From positions 1,612,001 to 1,676,000 of the forward strand of contig CP095414.1 in the NCBI GenBank assembly GCA_029541985.1: a stretch of 64,000 nucleotides of DNA. Direction: 5' to 3'. Source of the stretch: Bacteroidales bacterium F22 (GTDB taxonomy: Bacteria; Bacteroidota; Bacteroidia; Bacteroidales; Bacteroidaceae). Shown here piece by piece: positions 10,945 through 20,472 of this stretch (position 1 is the stretch's first letter; each line of letters begins with the position of its first letter). Below the pieces are notes generated by a model. It did no database searches. It was given only the letters and a program-made list of their open reading frames with translations, and had not been told where the DNA came from. Both the position numbers and the translations under genes were made by a program.

Positions 10945-13086
10945 TTAGTTTAGGTCTTTCAGAGACAAAGCAATACGTCGTCGAGCCTCATCTATATCAA
11001 TCACCTTGACGTCCAACTGTTGACCTATCGTTACCACCTCAGTGGGCGAACTGATACGTCGTGAGGCCATCTGCGAGATATGAATCAATCCATTCTCTTT
11101 GATTCCGATATCAGCAAAAGCACCAAAAGCAGTGATATTACCAATCACAGCAGGCAGTACCATCCCGATACGAACATCTTCAAACGTACGTATGCTTTGG
11201 TCAAATTCGAATGACTTCAATTGTTCACGAGGGTCACGGTTTGGCTTGGCCAACTCCGCCATGATATCTTGCAAGGTAGGCAATCCCACTTCGTCAGACA
11301 CATAATGGCTGACGACAATCTTCTGTCTCAATGACTCCTCCTTCATCAGTTGACTCACTGTCGTCCCCTGGTCTTTGGCCATCTGCTTGACCAAATCATA
11401 CCGCTCGGGGTGAACAGCACTTCCATCAAGTGGATTCTTAGCATCAAGGATACGCAAGAATCCAGCTGCTTGCTGGTAAGCTTTGGCTCCCAATCGAGGA
11501 ACCTTGAGCAACTCTCTACGCGACTTGAAGGCCCCGTGTTCTTGACGGTACAGAACTATATTTTTAGCTAAGGTAGGACCCAAGCCAGCTATATAAGTCA
11601 GGAGATAAGAACTCGCAGTATTTAAGTTGACCCCTACTTGATTGACACAATTCTCTATGACCTGATCCAGTGCCTTTTTGAGTTTCACTTGGTTCACATC
11701 ATGTTGATACTGTCCCACCCCGATCGACTTAGGGTCTATCTTCACTAATTCAGCTAGCGGGTCCATCAAGCGACGTCCGATAGATACCGCTCCACGTACC
11801 GTGATATCCTCATCAGGAAATTCTTCACGAGCGATGGGCGAAGCCGAATAGATGGATGCGCCCTGCTCACTGACCACATATACAGCCACCGCTGTATCCT
11901 TGACCAAACCATCTACAAATTTCTTTGTCTCACGACTAGCTGTGCCATTGCCAATAGCGATAGCTTCAATTTGATACTTGCGTAGCAAGTCTTCCGTTTG
12001 CTTAGCAGCCTGTGCCCATTGATTTTGTGGAGCATGAGGAAATATAGCTGTATGGTACAACAGATTCCCTTGAGCATCTAGACACACGAGTTTGCACCCT
12101 GTTCTGAATCCAGGGTCAAGTGCCAATACCCGTTTCTGCCCCAAAGGAGCAGCTAATAGCAATTGCTTCAGACTCTGAGAGAAAATAGCAATCGCCTCCT
12201 CATCAGCTTTTTCTTTGCTCTGAGTAGCAAATTCAGTTTCGATGGAAGGACTCAGCAAACGCTTGTAACTATCCTCTACGGCCAAGGCAACTTGGTCACT
12301 ACACATGCCCTGCCCCCGTACATAGCTACTGCATAGCTTATCTAGTGACTCCTCATCGTCAGCTTGAATCTTTACTTTCAAGAACCCCTCTGCTTCTGCT
12401 CTCCTAATAGCCAGCAGTTGATGCGAAGCACAACGTCTAAGTGGAGTAGAGAAATCAAAATAATCCTTATATTTGAGGCCCTCTTCAGCCCGTTTTTTGA
12501 CCACCTTAGAAGTCGCTTGCGCTGTGAAACGGTACACACGGCGAACCGTATTACGGGCTCGTGGGTCCTCATTGATTTGTTCAGCTATAATATCACGTGC
12601 CCCCTGCAAAGCCTCCTCTACAGAAGCCACCTCACCCTTGACATATTGTTTGGCCACCTGTTCGAGACGGTACTCTCGTTGCATCATCATCACCGTAGCC
12701 AATGGCTCGAGTCCCAACTGACGAGCTTTTTGAGCACGCGTTTTTCGTTTGGGTTTATAAGGAAGATAGAGGTCTTCCAATACTGTACTGTCCCACGTAT
12801 TCTCGATACGAGATTGCAAATCAGGCGTCAACTGTCCTGCTTCTTCTATGGTATGAAGAATCGTCTCTTTCCGTTTGGAGACTTCTTGTAGTTTGGTCAG
12901 TTCCTCTTGTATGGTTCCTACTTGCACCTCGTCAAGCCCTCCTGTGGCCTCCTTTCGATAACGGGATATAAAAGGGATAGTCGCCCCATCATCGAATAGG
13001 TGGAGCGTGTTTTTTACACCTCGAGCGGGTAACTTATATTTCTCAGCAATCAGCTGGGTATATAGCGTTGATATCATTTCTGTCAT
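10945..13086 (-). CDS. tex: Tex family RNA-binding transcription accessory protein
   Basis: The 713 residues span the family's full set of parts: an N-terminal helical region (IPFISRYRKEATGGLDEVQV), a YqgF/RuvX-like nuclease fold (VLALDPGFRTGCKLVCLD), helix-hairpin-helix repeats (GLGPTLAKNIVLYRQEHG), and a C-terminal S1 RNA-binding domain (GMVLPAVIGNITAFGAFADIG). Tex binds nucleic acid and is tied to transcription fidelity in other bacteria. Two starts are possible, at 13086 and, three codons later, at 13077. The likely -7 box lies only 5 nt upstream of 13086, so either translation is leaderless or the 13077 start is used. It heads the tex-epimerase-yaaA unit. Confidence 0.94.
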   Translation of the reverse strand: MTEMISTLYTQLIAEKYKLPARGVKNTLHLFDDGATIPFISRYRKEATGGLDEVQVGTIQEELTKLQEVSKRKETILHTIEEAGQLTPDLQSRIENTWDSTVLEDLYLPYKPKRKTRAQKARQLGLEPLATVMMMQREYRLEQVAKQYVKGEVASVEEALQGARDIIAEQINEDPRARNTVRRVYRFTAQATSKVVKKRAEEGLKYKDYFDFSTPLRRCASHQLLAIRRAEAEGFLKVKIQADDEESLDKLCSSYVRGQGMCSDQVALAVEDSYKRLLSPSIETEFATQSKEKADEEAIAIFSQSLKQLLLAAPLGQKRVLALDPGFRTGCKLVCLDAQGNLLYHTAIFPHAPQNQWAQAAKQTEDLLRKYQIEAIAIGNGTASRETKKFVDGLVKDTAVAVYVVSEQGASIYSASPIAREEFPDEDITVRGAVSIGRRLMDPLAELVKIDPKSIGVGQYQHDVNQVKLKKALDQVIENCVNQVGVNLNTASSYLLTYIAGLGPTLAKNIVLYRQEHGAFKSRRELLKVPRLGAKAYQQAAGFLRILDAKNPLDGSAVHPERYDLVKQMAKDQGTTVSQLMKEESLRQKIVVSHYVSDEVGLPTLQDIMAELAKPNRDPREQLKSFEFDQSIRTFEDVRIGMVLPAVIGNITAFGAFADIGIKENGLIHISQMASRRISSPTEVVTIGQQLDVKVIDIDEARRRIALSLKDLN

Positions 13087-13090
13087 ACAG

Positions 13091-13098
13091 CAAATATA
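13091..13098 (-). promoter_or_regulatory. Probable -7 box of tex
   Basis: The minus strand reads TATATTTG, matching TAnnTTTG, with CTTG (13122-13119) 20 nt upstream as a near -33 element. A start of transcription about 6 nt downstream would fall on or beside the annotated tex start codon. Confidence 0.55.
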
Positions 13099-13698
13099 CT
13101 ATATTTATATGATAGGCACAAGGATAATTTTACGCAATGACAGGGATAAGGAGCAAAATCGAGCAGAATGTCAATCAAGAAATCAAAAAGACTTCGTCCT
13201 AGCGGTTTTAACACAATCAGGACGGACAGTCGATGAAAGAGTGGTTCAATAAAAAAAAGAGTCCTCAGTGGCCTCCTAGGAGCTCGATACAAGAATTTCC
13301 CCTATCAAACAGGGCCCCTATCTGTTAAATTATGGGAGAGATGATTGACGGCTTTGGTAACAATAGGTCGTGACCAAAGTAAAGCCCCACCGTTACCGAT
13401 GTTAATACCCTTTGTTACCAGAATAAACCTTAAGTCTTAGTCAGGAGAAAGACCATTGTACAATGAAAAATTAGGTCCAATTAATACAATTTGACGCAAA
13501 GAGGAAAGAATCGACCAATACTCTTTGAGGCATTTTGCCTTGATGTGGGGATGCAGAAAAAATCAAAATGATAGTATTTAATGGGTATTCCTTTCATTTA
13601 TTTACTCAGAATGAAGCGTTTCAGACTCAGAGATACATATTGGACAATCTTACCTATAAGATAATAGGGCATTTTTTTACAGAGCAAAGATTTCTTAT
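13099..13698. other. Gene-free interval upstream of sulfatase, with several palindromes
   Basis: No convincing gene is visible in this interval of about 600 bp. It holds scattered GGTAAC/GTTACC motifs (13356, 13392, 13414). An inverted pair CTTTGGT (13352-13358) / ACCAAAG (13373-13379) lies among them, and a perfect 12-bp palindrome CATTGTACAATG occupies 13454-13465. Frames here are short and interrupted. It may hold a decayed element or regulatory sites for the sulfatase downstream. I cannot assign it. Confidence 0.45.
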
Positions 13699-13706
13699 TA
13701 TCTTTG
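13699..13706 (+). promoter_or_regulatory. Probable -7 box of the 13745 sulfatase
   Basis: TATCTTTG matches TAnnTTTG exactly and lies 38 nt upstream of the start codon. The -33 region holds only a T-run (around 13675), so the upstream half is weak. Confidence 0.5.
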
Positions 13707-13744
13707 TGGTATTAGAAGTTCAATATTTTTAATCTTAAAAACTA

Positions 13745-15298
13745 ATGAAACAAACTCAAGCTCAAGTGCTAATGCTTTCTGCATTAGGCCTCGTTACTGC
13801 TAGTTGTAGTAGTGCAAAAAAAGAAGTAAAAACAAAACCAAATGTCATCGTTATTCTTGCTGATGATTTAGGGTATGGAGATGTTAGTGCATATGGTGAT
13901 TCAGTCACTATCCAAACTCCTAACATTGACCGATTAGCCAACGATGGAGTATGCTTTACCAATGGTCATGCGACATCAGCGACTTCTACACCTAGTAGAT
14001 ACGCCTTACTTACAGGACGCTATCCGTGGAAAAAAGATGGAGCTAGAATTCTTGCTGGAGATGCACCTCTCTTGATCAACACAAGCACTTATACGTTTCC
14101 CGATATGATGCGCAAGGCGGGATATCGTACAGGTGCAATCGGCAAATGGCACCTTGGTATCGGTGCTGGACATCCAAACTGGAATGAAACCATTCATCCC
14201 AACGCAAACGATATCGGTTTCGATTTCTCTTGTCTAATTGCTGCTACAAATGACCGAGTACCTACTGTATTTGTTGAGAATGGCGCCGTCCTCAATCTCG
14301 ATCCAAACGACCCTATAGAAGTTAGCTACAAACATAATTTCGGGAACCAACCTACAGCGCGTACGCATCCTGAATTGATGACTAAGATGACCTATTCACA
14401 CGGACACGATGGCACCGTCATCAATGGAATCCCTCGTATCGGCTTCATGAAAGGGGGCAAATCAGCTATCTGGGATGATGAGAATATGGCTTCTTTCTTC
14501 CGCGACAAAGTACGTACTTGGATAGGACAAGATAGTTCTAAGCCATTCTTCCTCTATTATGGCCTTCATGAGCCTCATGTACCTCGTACTCCAAATGGCA
14601 TGTTTGTCGGTAAGAGTGGTATGGGACGTCGTGGTGATGCTATCCTCGAAGCTGATTGGGTAGTAGGTCAATTGATGGATTATCTCGAAGAGAACAACCT
14701 ATTAGAAAATACGATTGTAATCTTTACTTCAGATAATGGCCCTGTATTGGATGACGGATACAATGACGGTGCTGTAGATAGCCTAGGAAATCATAATCCT
14801 ATGGGCGGTTTCCGCGGCGGTAAATACTCGCTATTCGAAGCAGGTACACGCGTTCCTTTCTTCGTCTATTGGAAAGGCCATACCGTGAAACATACTTCAG
14901 ATGCATTGGTTAATCAAATTGACTTGATGGCATCAATATCTAAACTTATCGGTGCTGATTGCCCTACAGATATTGATTCTAAGAACTACCTAGATGTCTT
15001 CATGGGTAAGAGTGATGTTGGTCGTTCTAACATGATTATGGAAGCGAATCGTCGATTAGCTCTACGTGACCACGACTATGTCCTCATCCCTCCTTACAAA
15101 GGTCCATCACGTAATGGTACAAATAATGAACTAGGTAACTTACCTCAGTGGACTCTCTTCGACATGAAGGCTGACCCTGCACAACAGGTAGAGATCCAAG
15201 ATCAAAAACCAGAGGTGACCAAGAGACTCAAAGATGAGTTCTTAAAAATCACCAAAGGATATTACAATCCTAAACCTGCTGCGATCAAATTGAAATAG
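13745..15298 (+). CDS. Serine-type sulfatase, lipoprotein (S1 family)
   Basis: Sulfatases of this family remove sulfate esters from glycans. The 517-residue protein has a lipoprotein signal with the cysteine at residue 21 (LVTASC), so it is membrane-anchored and exported. The metal-binding pair is in ILADDLGYGD (Asp40, Asp41). The maturation motif STPSR at residues 81-85, followed by LLTGR, has Ser instead of Cys at position 81, so formylglycine would be made from serine. That requires a radical-SAM maturase (anSME) encoded elsewhere. Further motifs GKWHLG and FTSDNGP are as expected. It is a single-gene unit ending at a strong hairpin. The glycan substrate is unknown. Confidence 0.93.
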   Translation: MKQTQAQVLMLSALGLVTASCSSAKKEVKTKPNVIVILADDLGYGDVSAYGDSVTIQTPNIDRLANDGVCFTNGHATSATSTPSRYALLTGRYPWKKDGARILAGDAPLLINTSTYTFPDMMRKAGYRTGAIGKWHLGIGAGHPNWNETIHPNANDIGFDFSCLIAATNDRVPTVFVENGAVLNLDPNDPIEVSYKHNFGNQPTARTHPELMTKMTYSHGHDGTVINGIPRIGFMKGGKSAIWDDENMASFFRDKVRTWIGQDSSKPFFLYYGLHEPHVPRTPNGMFVGKSGMGRRGDAILEADWVVGQLMDYLEENNLLENTIVIFTSDNGPVLDDGYNDGAVDSLGNHNPMGGFRGGKYSLFEAGTRVPFFVYWKGHTVKHTSDALVNQIDLMASISKLIGADCPTDIDSKNYLDVFMGKSDVGRSNMIMEANRRLALRDHDYVLIPPYKGPSRNGTNNELGNLPQWTLFDMKADPAQQVEIQDQKPEVTKRLKDEFLKITKGYYNPKPAAIKLK

Positions 15299-15316
15299 CC
15301 GGTTAGTGACCACAAA

Positions 15317-15350
15317 AGAAAGGGCAAGAGAATATTCTCTTGCCCTTTCT
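15317..15350. terminator. Bidirectional terminator hairpin between sulfatase and glpC
   Basis: AGAAAGGGCAAGAGA pairs with TCTCTTGCCCTTTCT around a 4-nt loop, a 15-bp perfect stem. It lies between the convergent sulfatase and glpC genes. T-rich sequence follows on the plus side, and it could serve both. Confidence 0.85.
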
Positions 15351-15385
15351 TCTATTTATATAATCAACGCTTAAATGAATAAGTC

Positions 15386-16669
15386 CTAAGACTCTTTCTT
15401 CAAGACCACTCCATTGGCCTTCATAGTTGCTTCTACATCGAGTGCATCAGCCAATATCGAGATTGGATTTTTCACCTTGGCTTTGGTCGACATCTCGATT
15501 TGCCATTTACAAGTCTCACAATCTGTGGCAACAAAATCAATATCAGATTCATTGATCTGATCGAATAATGATTTACCAATCAACTGAGAAGATTTGTAAT
15601 TTTCTTTTTTGAAACCATAGGTACCTGCAATCCCACAGCATTGAGAATCAAGAATAAACATATCTACTCCTGGGATGGCATCAAGCAACTCAGTCGAATA
15701 GATACTCCATCCTAGTTTCTCCATGTGACAAGGCGTATGGTAGGCTAATTTGAGTTTGACATCAGGCTTAAATTTCAAGACGATTTTTTCATCATTGAGC
15801 AAACGATAAATGAAACGAGTCGCCAATTCGATAGAATCTCTCACGGTATCGTTCTTCAAGCCCAGCAGATGAGGATATTCATCTCGTATAGTAAACGTAC
15901 AAGTAGAAGATGTCCCGATGATAGGCATCCCCTTATCGACCACTGACTGTTCAAAAGCAGCTATGTTATGCTTAGCTTGCCGAGTTGCTTGCTTGATTAG
16001 CCCATTAGATATTAGTGCTACACCACAGCATTTTTCTTTCTCTAGAAGATGCACACCATACCCTATGGCATTCATGATTTTGACCAAATCCATGCCCAAC
16101 TGAGGAAAATTATAGTTTACATAACATCCATGAAAATAGCTGACATGATGAGGATATAAATCCTGAGTCGCAGCTGCCTCCTTCTTATACCATGTTTCAA
16201 ATTTCATCCCCGAATATTTAGGGAAGATGCGGTGGTGATCTATCTTGAGTGTCAAGTCCATCGCCAGACGTACCGGCTTGAGAGCCACAGCCGTATTGAC
16301 GATAGGTGCAAAAGCACTCGACACAGTCCCCACAAAATCAGTATTGGCTAATATCGTATCTCGAAGAGTCGGTTTATGCTTGCTGTATTTGATTCGTGCA
16401 GCTTGTATGATATCTCCGATCTTAACCCCATGAGGACAAGCGACCTCACATCGTTTACAATTGAGACATAACTTGAGTGCCTCATCATAGTATTTAGGGT
16501 CAGTCAAGCGGAGTCGTTCCCCATCAGGACCCGATTGTTTTGGCCCAGGAAAATCAGGGTCTACAGCTAATATAGGACAATAGACAGTACAGACAGTACA
16601 CTTGACACACTGTTCGAAGTTATTGTCACTTATATTAAATAATTCATATGGTTTTTTATTCTTCATCAT
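15386..16669 (-). CDS. glpC: Anaerobic glycerol-3-phosphate dehydrogenase subunit C
   Basis: GlpC is the iron-sulfur subunit that anchors GlpAB to the membrane and passes electrons to the quinone pool. The 427 residues hold two 4Fe-4S motifs: Cys21, 24, 27, 31 (CVKCTVCTVYC) and Cys68, 71, 74, 78 (CLNCKRCEVAC). Two cysteine-rich CCG domains follow (FHGCYVNYN... KEKCCGVA and TPCHMEK... DSQCCGIAGT). The start overlaps nothing but lies just 2 nt after the glpB stop, so the pair is tightly coupled. It is the last gene of the glp operon and ends near the hairpin at 15317-15350. Confidence 0.95.
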   Translation of the reverse strand: MMKNKKPYELFNISDNNFEQCVKCTVCTVYCPILAVDPDFPGPKQSGPDGERLRLTDPKYYDEALKLCLNCKRCEVACPHGVKIGDIIQAARIKYSKHKPTLRDTILANTDFVGTVSSAFAPIVNTAVALKPVRLAMDLTLKIDHHRIFPKYSGMKFETWYKKEAAATQDLYPHHVSYFHGCYVNYNFPQLGMDLVKIMNAIGYGVHLLEKEKCCGVALISNGLIKQATRQAKHNIAAFEQSVVDKGMPIIGTSSTCTFTIRDEYPHLLGLKNDTVRDSIELATRFIYRLLNDEKIVLKFKPDVKLKLAYHTPCHMEKLGWSIYSTELLDAIPGVDMFILDSQCCGIAGTYGFKKENYKSSQLIGKSLFDQINESDIDFVATDCETCKWQIEMSTKAKVKNPISILADALDVEATMKANGVVLKKES

Positions 16670-16671
16670 TC

Positions 16672-17931
16672 TTATTCTTTAGAATCCGCTTTCATTATAC
16701 AATCTGAGACATGTAAGGCAGAGAGCAACGAAATGCCTGCCCCACTTCCCTCTTTCAACGAATTGGCTCCGCTAAGGATAGACCCTACTACATAGAGATT
16801 TTTGATTGCCCTTCCAGCTTTGATTGCATGAAAAGCAGCATCGGTTTTCACTCCATAGTACATAAAAGGCTGCTTGTTGAATATATTTTTGTCCACCCAA
16901 TCGACCCGTTTATCATGACTAATGACATCTAAATCAAATACGGGGTCGTATATCTTCTCTGGTGAAGCGACCAATCCTAAACTACTAAAGCCCCCGGTTG
17001 CCATCACGAATGAGTCAGCCACCAGACTGATATCTCCTTGGTTGACGGTATTGACTGCTAGTAGTTTATCCTCTTGGAAAGTGCCTGACTCTACGCTATC
17101 GCCCAAGAAGTATTTCCCCCCAAGGGCCTGAAAGCGCTTGAACAGAGTGATTTGTGAACGGATGCCAGGCACTGAAGGTGGAATGACAGGAACCAAGCAG
17201 ATAGGCTTATTTACCCCTCGTTTGATTTTACCTACTACCGTGGAGTTGAACAAGCCAAATACGGCAGGTAAAAGCACGCTTTCGAAACCTTCACTCAATT
17301 CATTTACTCGTTGTATAAATTCGTCGATGACGGTTTCTTGGTCGAAAATCTTAGCAATATTAGTCGAGCGCATTTCACTCGGATTGTGTCGTATCTTCTC
17401 GAAACTATCCATAGCGAAATATTTCACCTGCACAGTGATGCCACTAGAGGCTAATCCCGAAGCGACAAATCGTGTATGGAAATCGAGAAATCCACTGATA
17501 TTCAATAGTGCAATTTTAGTCCATGGTATCCCAATCATGGGGTCGAAGATACTGAAATCATCTATGGTCAACCAAGTGGGTTTCAATTTACCCATCGGGT
17601 TGATGACATAGTGATTCATATCTGCATCTCCCTGAAAATGTAATCCCGCATTTTCTAATAAAGGGGCTACTTGAGAAAGCAACTCTTTTATACGATTCAC
17701 GCCTATGCGTCTGTAAGGATGATGGTCCGAGAGATTATTGATTTCTTCCAAGGGATAAGCGACTTCTGCTCCTTTTCTATCGTAACTCAAAAGGTCAAAT
17801 GATCCTGAGAAAAAATGCAAAGCACTTTGACCAGAAGAAACAATCGCACATTTTTGTCCTGACTCGGCTAACTTAATACCACAAGTGAGACCTGCAAGTC
17901 CACCACCTATTATAACTGTATCGAATTTCAT
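16672..17931 (-). CDS. glpB: Anaerobic glycerol-3-phosphate dehydrogenase subunit B
   Basis: GlpB is the second flavoprotein subunit of the anaerobic dehydrogenase. It has 419 residues, the usual length. It opens with the FAD-binding motif VIIGGGLAGLTCGIKLAE (GxGxxG at residues 9-14) and has a late FAD-contact segment around residues 385-410 (NLYVVGSILSGANSLKEGSG). The gene sits 3 nt after glpA and 2 nt before glpC, which is the order found in E. coli glpABC. The low general similarity of GlpB proteins makes context important here. Confidence 0.93.
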   Translation of the reverse strand: MKFDTVIIGGGLAGLTCGIKLAESGQKCAIVSSGQSALHFFSGSFDLLSYDRKGAEVAYPLEEINNLSDHHPYRRIGVNRIKELLSQVAPLLENAGLHFQGDADMNHYVINPMGKLKPTWLTIDDFSIFDPMIGIPWTKIALLNISGFLDFHTRFVASGLASSGITVQVKYFAMDSFEKIRHNPSEMRSTNIAKIFDQETVIDEFIQRVNELSEGFESVLLPAVFGLFNSTVVGKIKRGVNKPICLVPVIPPSVPGIRSQITLFKRFQALGGKYFLGDSVESGTFQEDKLLAVNTVNQGDISLVADSFVMATGGFSSLGLVASPEKIYDPVFDLDVISHDKRVDWVDKNIFNKQPFMYYGVKTDAAFHAIKAGRAIKNLYVVGSILSGANSLKEGSGAGISLLSALHVSDCIMKADSKE

Positions 17932-17934
17932 CTC

Positions 17935-19569
17935 TTAATTTTTTTCTGGTTTTAGTCCGTATACCCCTTCATAGATCCACGAAGTAAATTCTACTTCATT
18001 GATTGTCTCACCCCATGCCACAGGATACATCCCTTTCCAACGTTCTTGGAGGAAATCTGCTAGGTCGTCTTTTACGGCATTGGGATTATCACTCTTGGCA
18101 CACAATAGAGCAGCCCCCCGACAAGCACACAATTCTCCTTGGCATGTCCCCATACCTAGTCGTGTACGACGGCGTAAATCCACGAGGTTATTGACATGGA
18201 GTTCCTCTATTGCATAGTTCACTTCTCCCACAGAGACTCCTTCACACTCACAAATCATAGAGTCTTCATACTCATTTTTATCTTTAATCTTAGTTGAAAG
18301 ACTGCCATGACGGTGACGAGCTGCCTTTTGAGCTAGAGATAGTGGCGCTTCGCTATAAATGGCTTGAGTGGCATTTTTCAAAGAGAAATTATCCCGTTTC
18401 TTAGCACCGGGAAGCAAAGTCTCTGCTGTCTGACAGGCTTGGTCTATGGCTAGTTTCTTGCAGACGAGGTCAGTAGCCCATTCGGCCATCAAACGATAGG
18501 TCATCAGTTTTCCTCCTGTAATCGTAATGAATCCAGCCAATCCATCTCGCTCTTCATGGTCTAGGAGAACGATTCCTCGACTAATATTTCGTCCTGTAGG
18601 GTCATTGTCTGCAGCGACTAGAGGTCTGACCCCTGCATAAGCTCGGAGTATACGAGTAGTGGCTAAACTAGGGGCTAATTTCTGTCCTTCCGACATCAAG
18701 ATATCCACTTCTTGGGGAGTGACACACATATTGTCTATCTGATCGTAAGGGATACGGTCTGAAGTCGTTCCGATGACACTGATAGTATCTCCGGGAACAA
18801 GGATATCTGCATTGGATGGTTTACGACAACGATTAATCACTAGTTTATTTACTCGGTGTCCAAAGATTAGAAGAGAACCTTTGGCCGGAAACATATTTAC
18901 TTTCACGCCTGCTAATTCGGCTATATGATGTCCCCAGATGCCTCCTGCATTGACGAGTATCTTACTATAATATGTTTTTTCTTCTTTGGTATGACGGTCT
19001 AAGAGTCGTACCCCAACAGCACGATCTTGCTCTTTGATGATGCCCATCACTTCGTGCTGAGTAAGTAATTTCGCTCCATGAATTTTAGCATCCAAAGCAT
19101 TTGCTAGTGTCAAGCGAAAAGGATCCACTGATCCATCTGGCACTTTGACTGCCCCCACAAGATTAGGATTAGCAGAGGGTTCCATCCGTCTAGCTAAGTC
19201 GGGGTCTATAGCTTCAGCAGGGATTCCAGCTTCGACACATGAACGTATAAACTGTGTCTGAAAGTCAAGGTCATCTTCTGGCAAGGAAATAAAAAGGCCA
19301 TCGGTCTCGTCCACACAATGATTGGCTATTTTACGAAGAATCATATTCTCCTTGATACACTCGCTAGCCGACTCTGGATCTGTCACTGCATAGCGTGCTC
19401 CACTATGAAGTAAGCCATGATTCCGACCAGTGGCACCGGTAGCTAAATCATGACGTTCGACCATCAATACTTTTAGACCACGCATGGCGCAGTCACGTGC
19501 TGTACCAGCTCCAGTGATTCCACCACCGATGATGATTACATCATACTCTTGACTATTGTTTTTGTTCAT
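17935..19569 (-). CDS. glpA: Anaerobic glycerol-3-phosphate dehydrogenase subunit A
   Basis: GlpA oxidises sn-glycerol-3-phosphate to dihydroxyacetone phosphate. I take the start at 19569 (MNKNNSQEYDVIIIGGG), because it places the FAD motif at the usual distance from the N-terminus. The open frame extends 13 codons upstream to 19608. After the DAO-type FAD domain comes a C-terminal 2Fe-2S BFD-like domain with the cysteine set CECEGV and CQGELCACRG, as in GlpA and not in aerobic GlpD. It is followed after 3 nt by glpB. Upstream is the beta-barrel gene, about 97 nt away. Confidence 0.95.
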   Translation of the reverse strand: MNKNNSQEYDVIIIGGGITGAGTARDCAMRGLKVLMVERHDLATGATGRNHGLLHSGARYAVTDPESASECIKENMILRKIANHCVDETDGLFISLPEDDLDFQTQFIRSCVEAGIPAEAIDPDLARRMEPSANPNLVGAVKVPDGSVDPFRLTLANALDAKIHGAKLLTQHEVMGIIKEQDRAVGVRLLDRHTKEEKTYYSKILVNAGGIWGHHIAELAGVKVNMFPAKGSLLIFGHRVNKLVINRCRKPSNADILVPGDTISVIGTTSDRIPYDQIDNMCVTPQEVDILMSEGQKLAPSLATTRILRAYAGVRPLVAADNDPTGRNISRGIVLLDHEERDGLAGFITITGGKLMTYRLMAEWATDLVCKKLAIDQACQTAETLLPGAKKRDNFSLKNATQAIYSEAPLSLAQKAARHRHGSLSTKIKDKNEYEDSMICECEGVSVGEVNYAIEELHVNNLVDLRRRTRLGMGTCQGELCACRGAALLCAKSDNPNAVKDDLADFLQERWKGMYPVAWGETINEVEFTSWIYEGVYGLKPEKN

Positions 19570-19665
19570 GTTTTTATCTTTTATATACATGCAGAAAGTA
19601 CAGGTCATGACTTCGGGAAGCCAACAACCATACTTCCTGCATGTTTCTTGAAAAGTAATCCTTTG

Positions 19666-20439
19666 TTAGAATAGAGTCACCCCAATCTGCATGCGTGCAG
19701 ATTTTATAGATGGGTTCCATAAGGTAGTCGCATACACTGGGAATTTTCGACCACATACAGTAAAGGTACGACTGATGGTCAGTCCTAGATTCACTACATC
19801 GAACTTGTGTTTCCCATTTCCATAAAGGTGAGTATCACCATCTAGATTAAAGGCAGAGCCTGCAAATCCTTTGATGCTATACATCTCTCCTCGATAGAGT
19901 GGATACGATAGTTCCACATAAGTAGAATAACGTTGATTGACATCCCCATCGGCATCAATCTCGGCATCTCCTGCACCATAAAGAAGCATGTCAGCCTCTA
20001 AACGCAACGGGAAACTTTCAGGAAAGGTATACGCTGCTCGCAAATCGAGTAGATGCCCCGTATTCTTATCATCATAATTCCATACGTCAAAATCACCATC
20101 TTCATGGCCTCGGGTATTGAAAAGGTCCCATAAGCCGAGTGAGAAACTCTTTTGTTGGTATTGAACGTAGTAATTAATCTCTTTATACTGAGTGCCATCG
20201 CTGCTTGTACTCAATGAACTAGACCCCCAAAGTCCGGCTGTCCAATGCTTGTTTGTATCGAGATTGAACGTAGTCAATACTTGAATCACAGGTTGGTCTG
20301 TCACGGTTAGTCCACGCCATAAGTGATTGTTCTGTAGGTTAGCAGTGACGCTCACCGGAGAATCCTCTTGTGCCGATACAGTAAACGAAGCCATCAGTAA
20401 AGCGGCAGTTGCAAAAAATAATTTTCTCATTGTTCTCAT
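19666..20439 (-). CDS. Outer-membrane beta-barrel protein of the glycerol operon
   Basis: The 257-residue protein has a signal peptide (MRTMRKLFFATAALLMASFTVSAQ). After it come alternating amphipathic strands rich in Tyr, Trp and Phe, and a C-terminal phenylalanine (MQIGVTLF), as in outer-membrane beta-barrels. The opening VTANLQNNHLWRGLTVTD resembles TorF-family putative porins. It lies between glpF and glpA in one run of genes (33 nt from glpF), so I infer an outer-membrane entry route for glycerol or glycerol phosphate. Nothing in the sequence proves the substrate. Confidence 0.75.
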   Translation of the reverse strand: MRTMRKLFFATAALLMASFTVSAQEDSPVSVTANLQNNHLWRGLTVTDQPVIQVLTTFNLDTNKHWTAGLWGSSSLSTSSDGTQYKEINYYVQYQQKSFSLGLWDLFNTRGHEDGDFDVWNYDDKNTGHLLDLRAAYTFPESFPLRLEADMLLYGAGDAEIDADGDVNQRYSTYVELSYPLYRGEMYSIKGFAGSAFNLDGDTHLYGNGKHKFDVVNLGLTISRTFTVCGRKFPVYATTLWNPSIKSARMQIGVTLF

Positions 20440-20472
20440 TTTTCGTTTATTCTTATTGATTATACAAGATTG

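Noticed and set aside
13007-13252. 81-codon plus frame over the start of tex
   Set aside because: It is antisense to the tex 5' end and its promoter, and the translation has no family-like features.
13083-13292. 69-codon minus frame upstream of tex
   Set aside because: It overlaps the tex start and its -7 box, with low-complexity content and no plausible start signal.
13232-13327. Tiny plus frame starting MKEWFNKKKSPQW
   Set aside because: It is about 31 codons with no promoter, homolog or conserved feature that I can point to. It is noted only as part of the unexplained interval.
19574-19756. 60-codon minus frame between the barrel gene and glpA
   Set aside because: It lies across the end of the barrel gene in another frame and the glpA leader. 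No protein-like content is seen.
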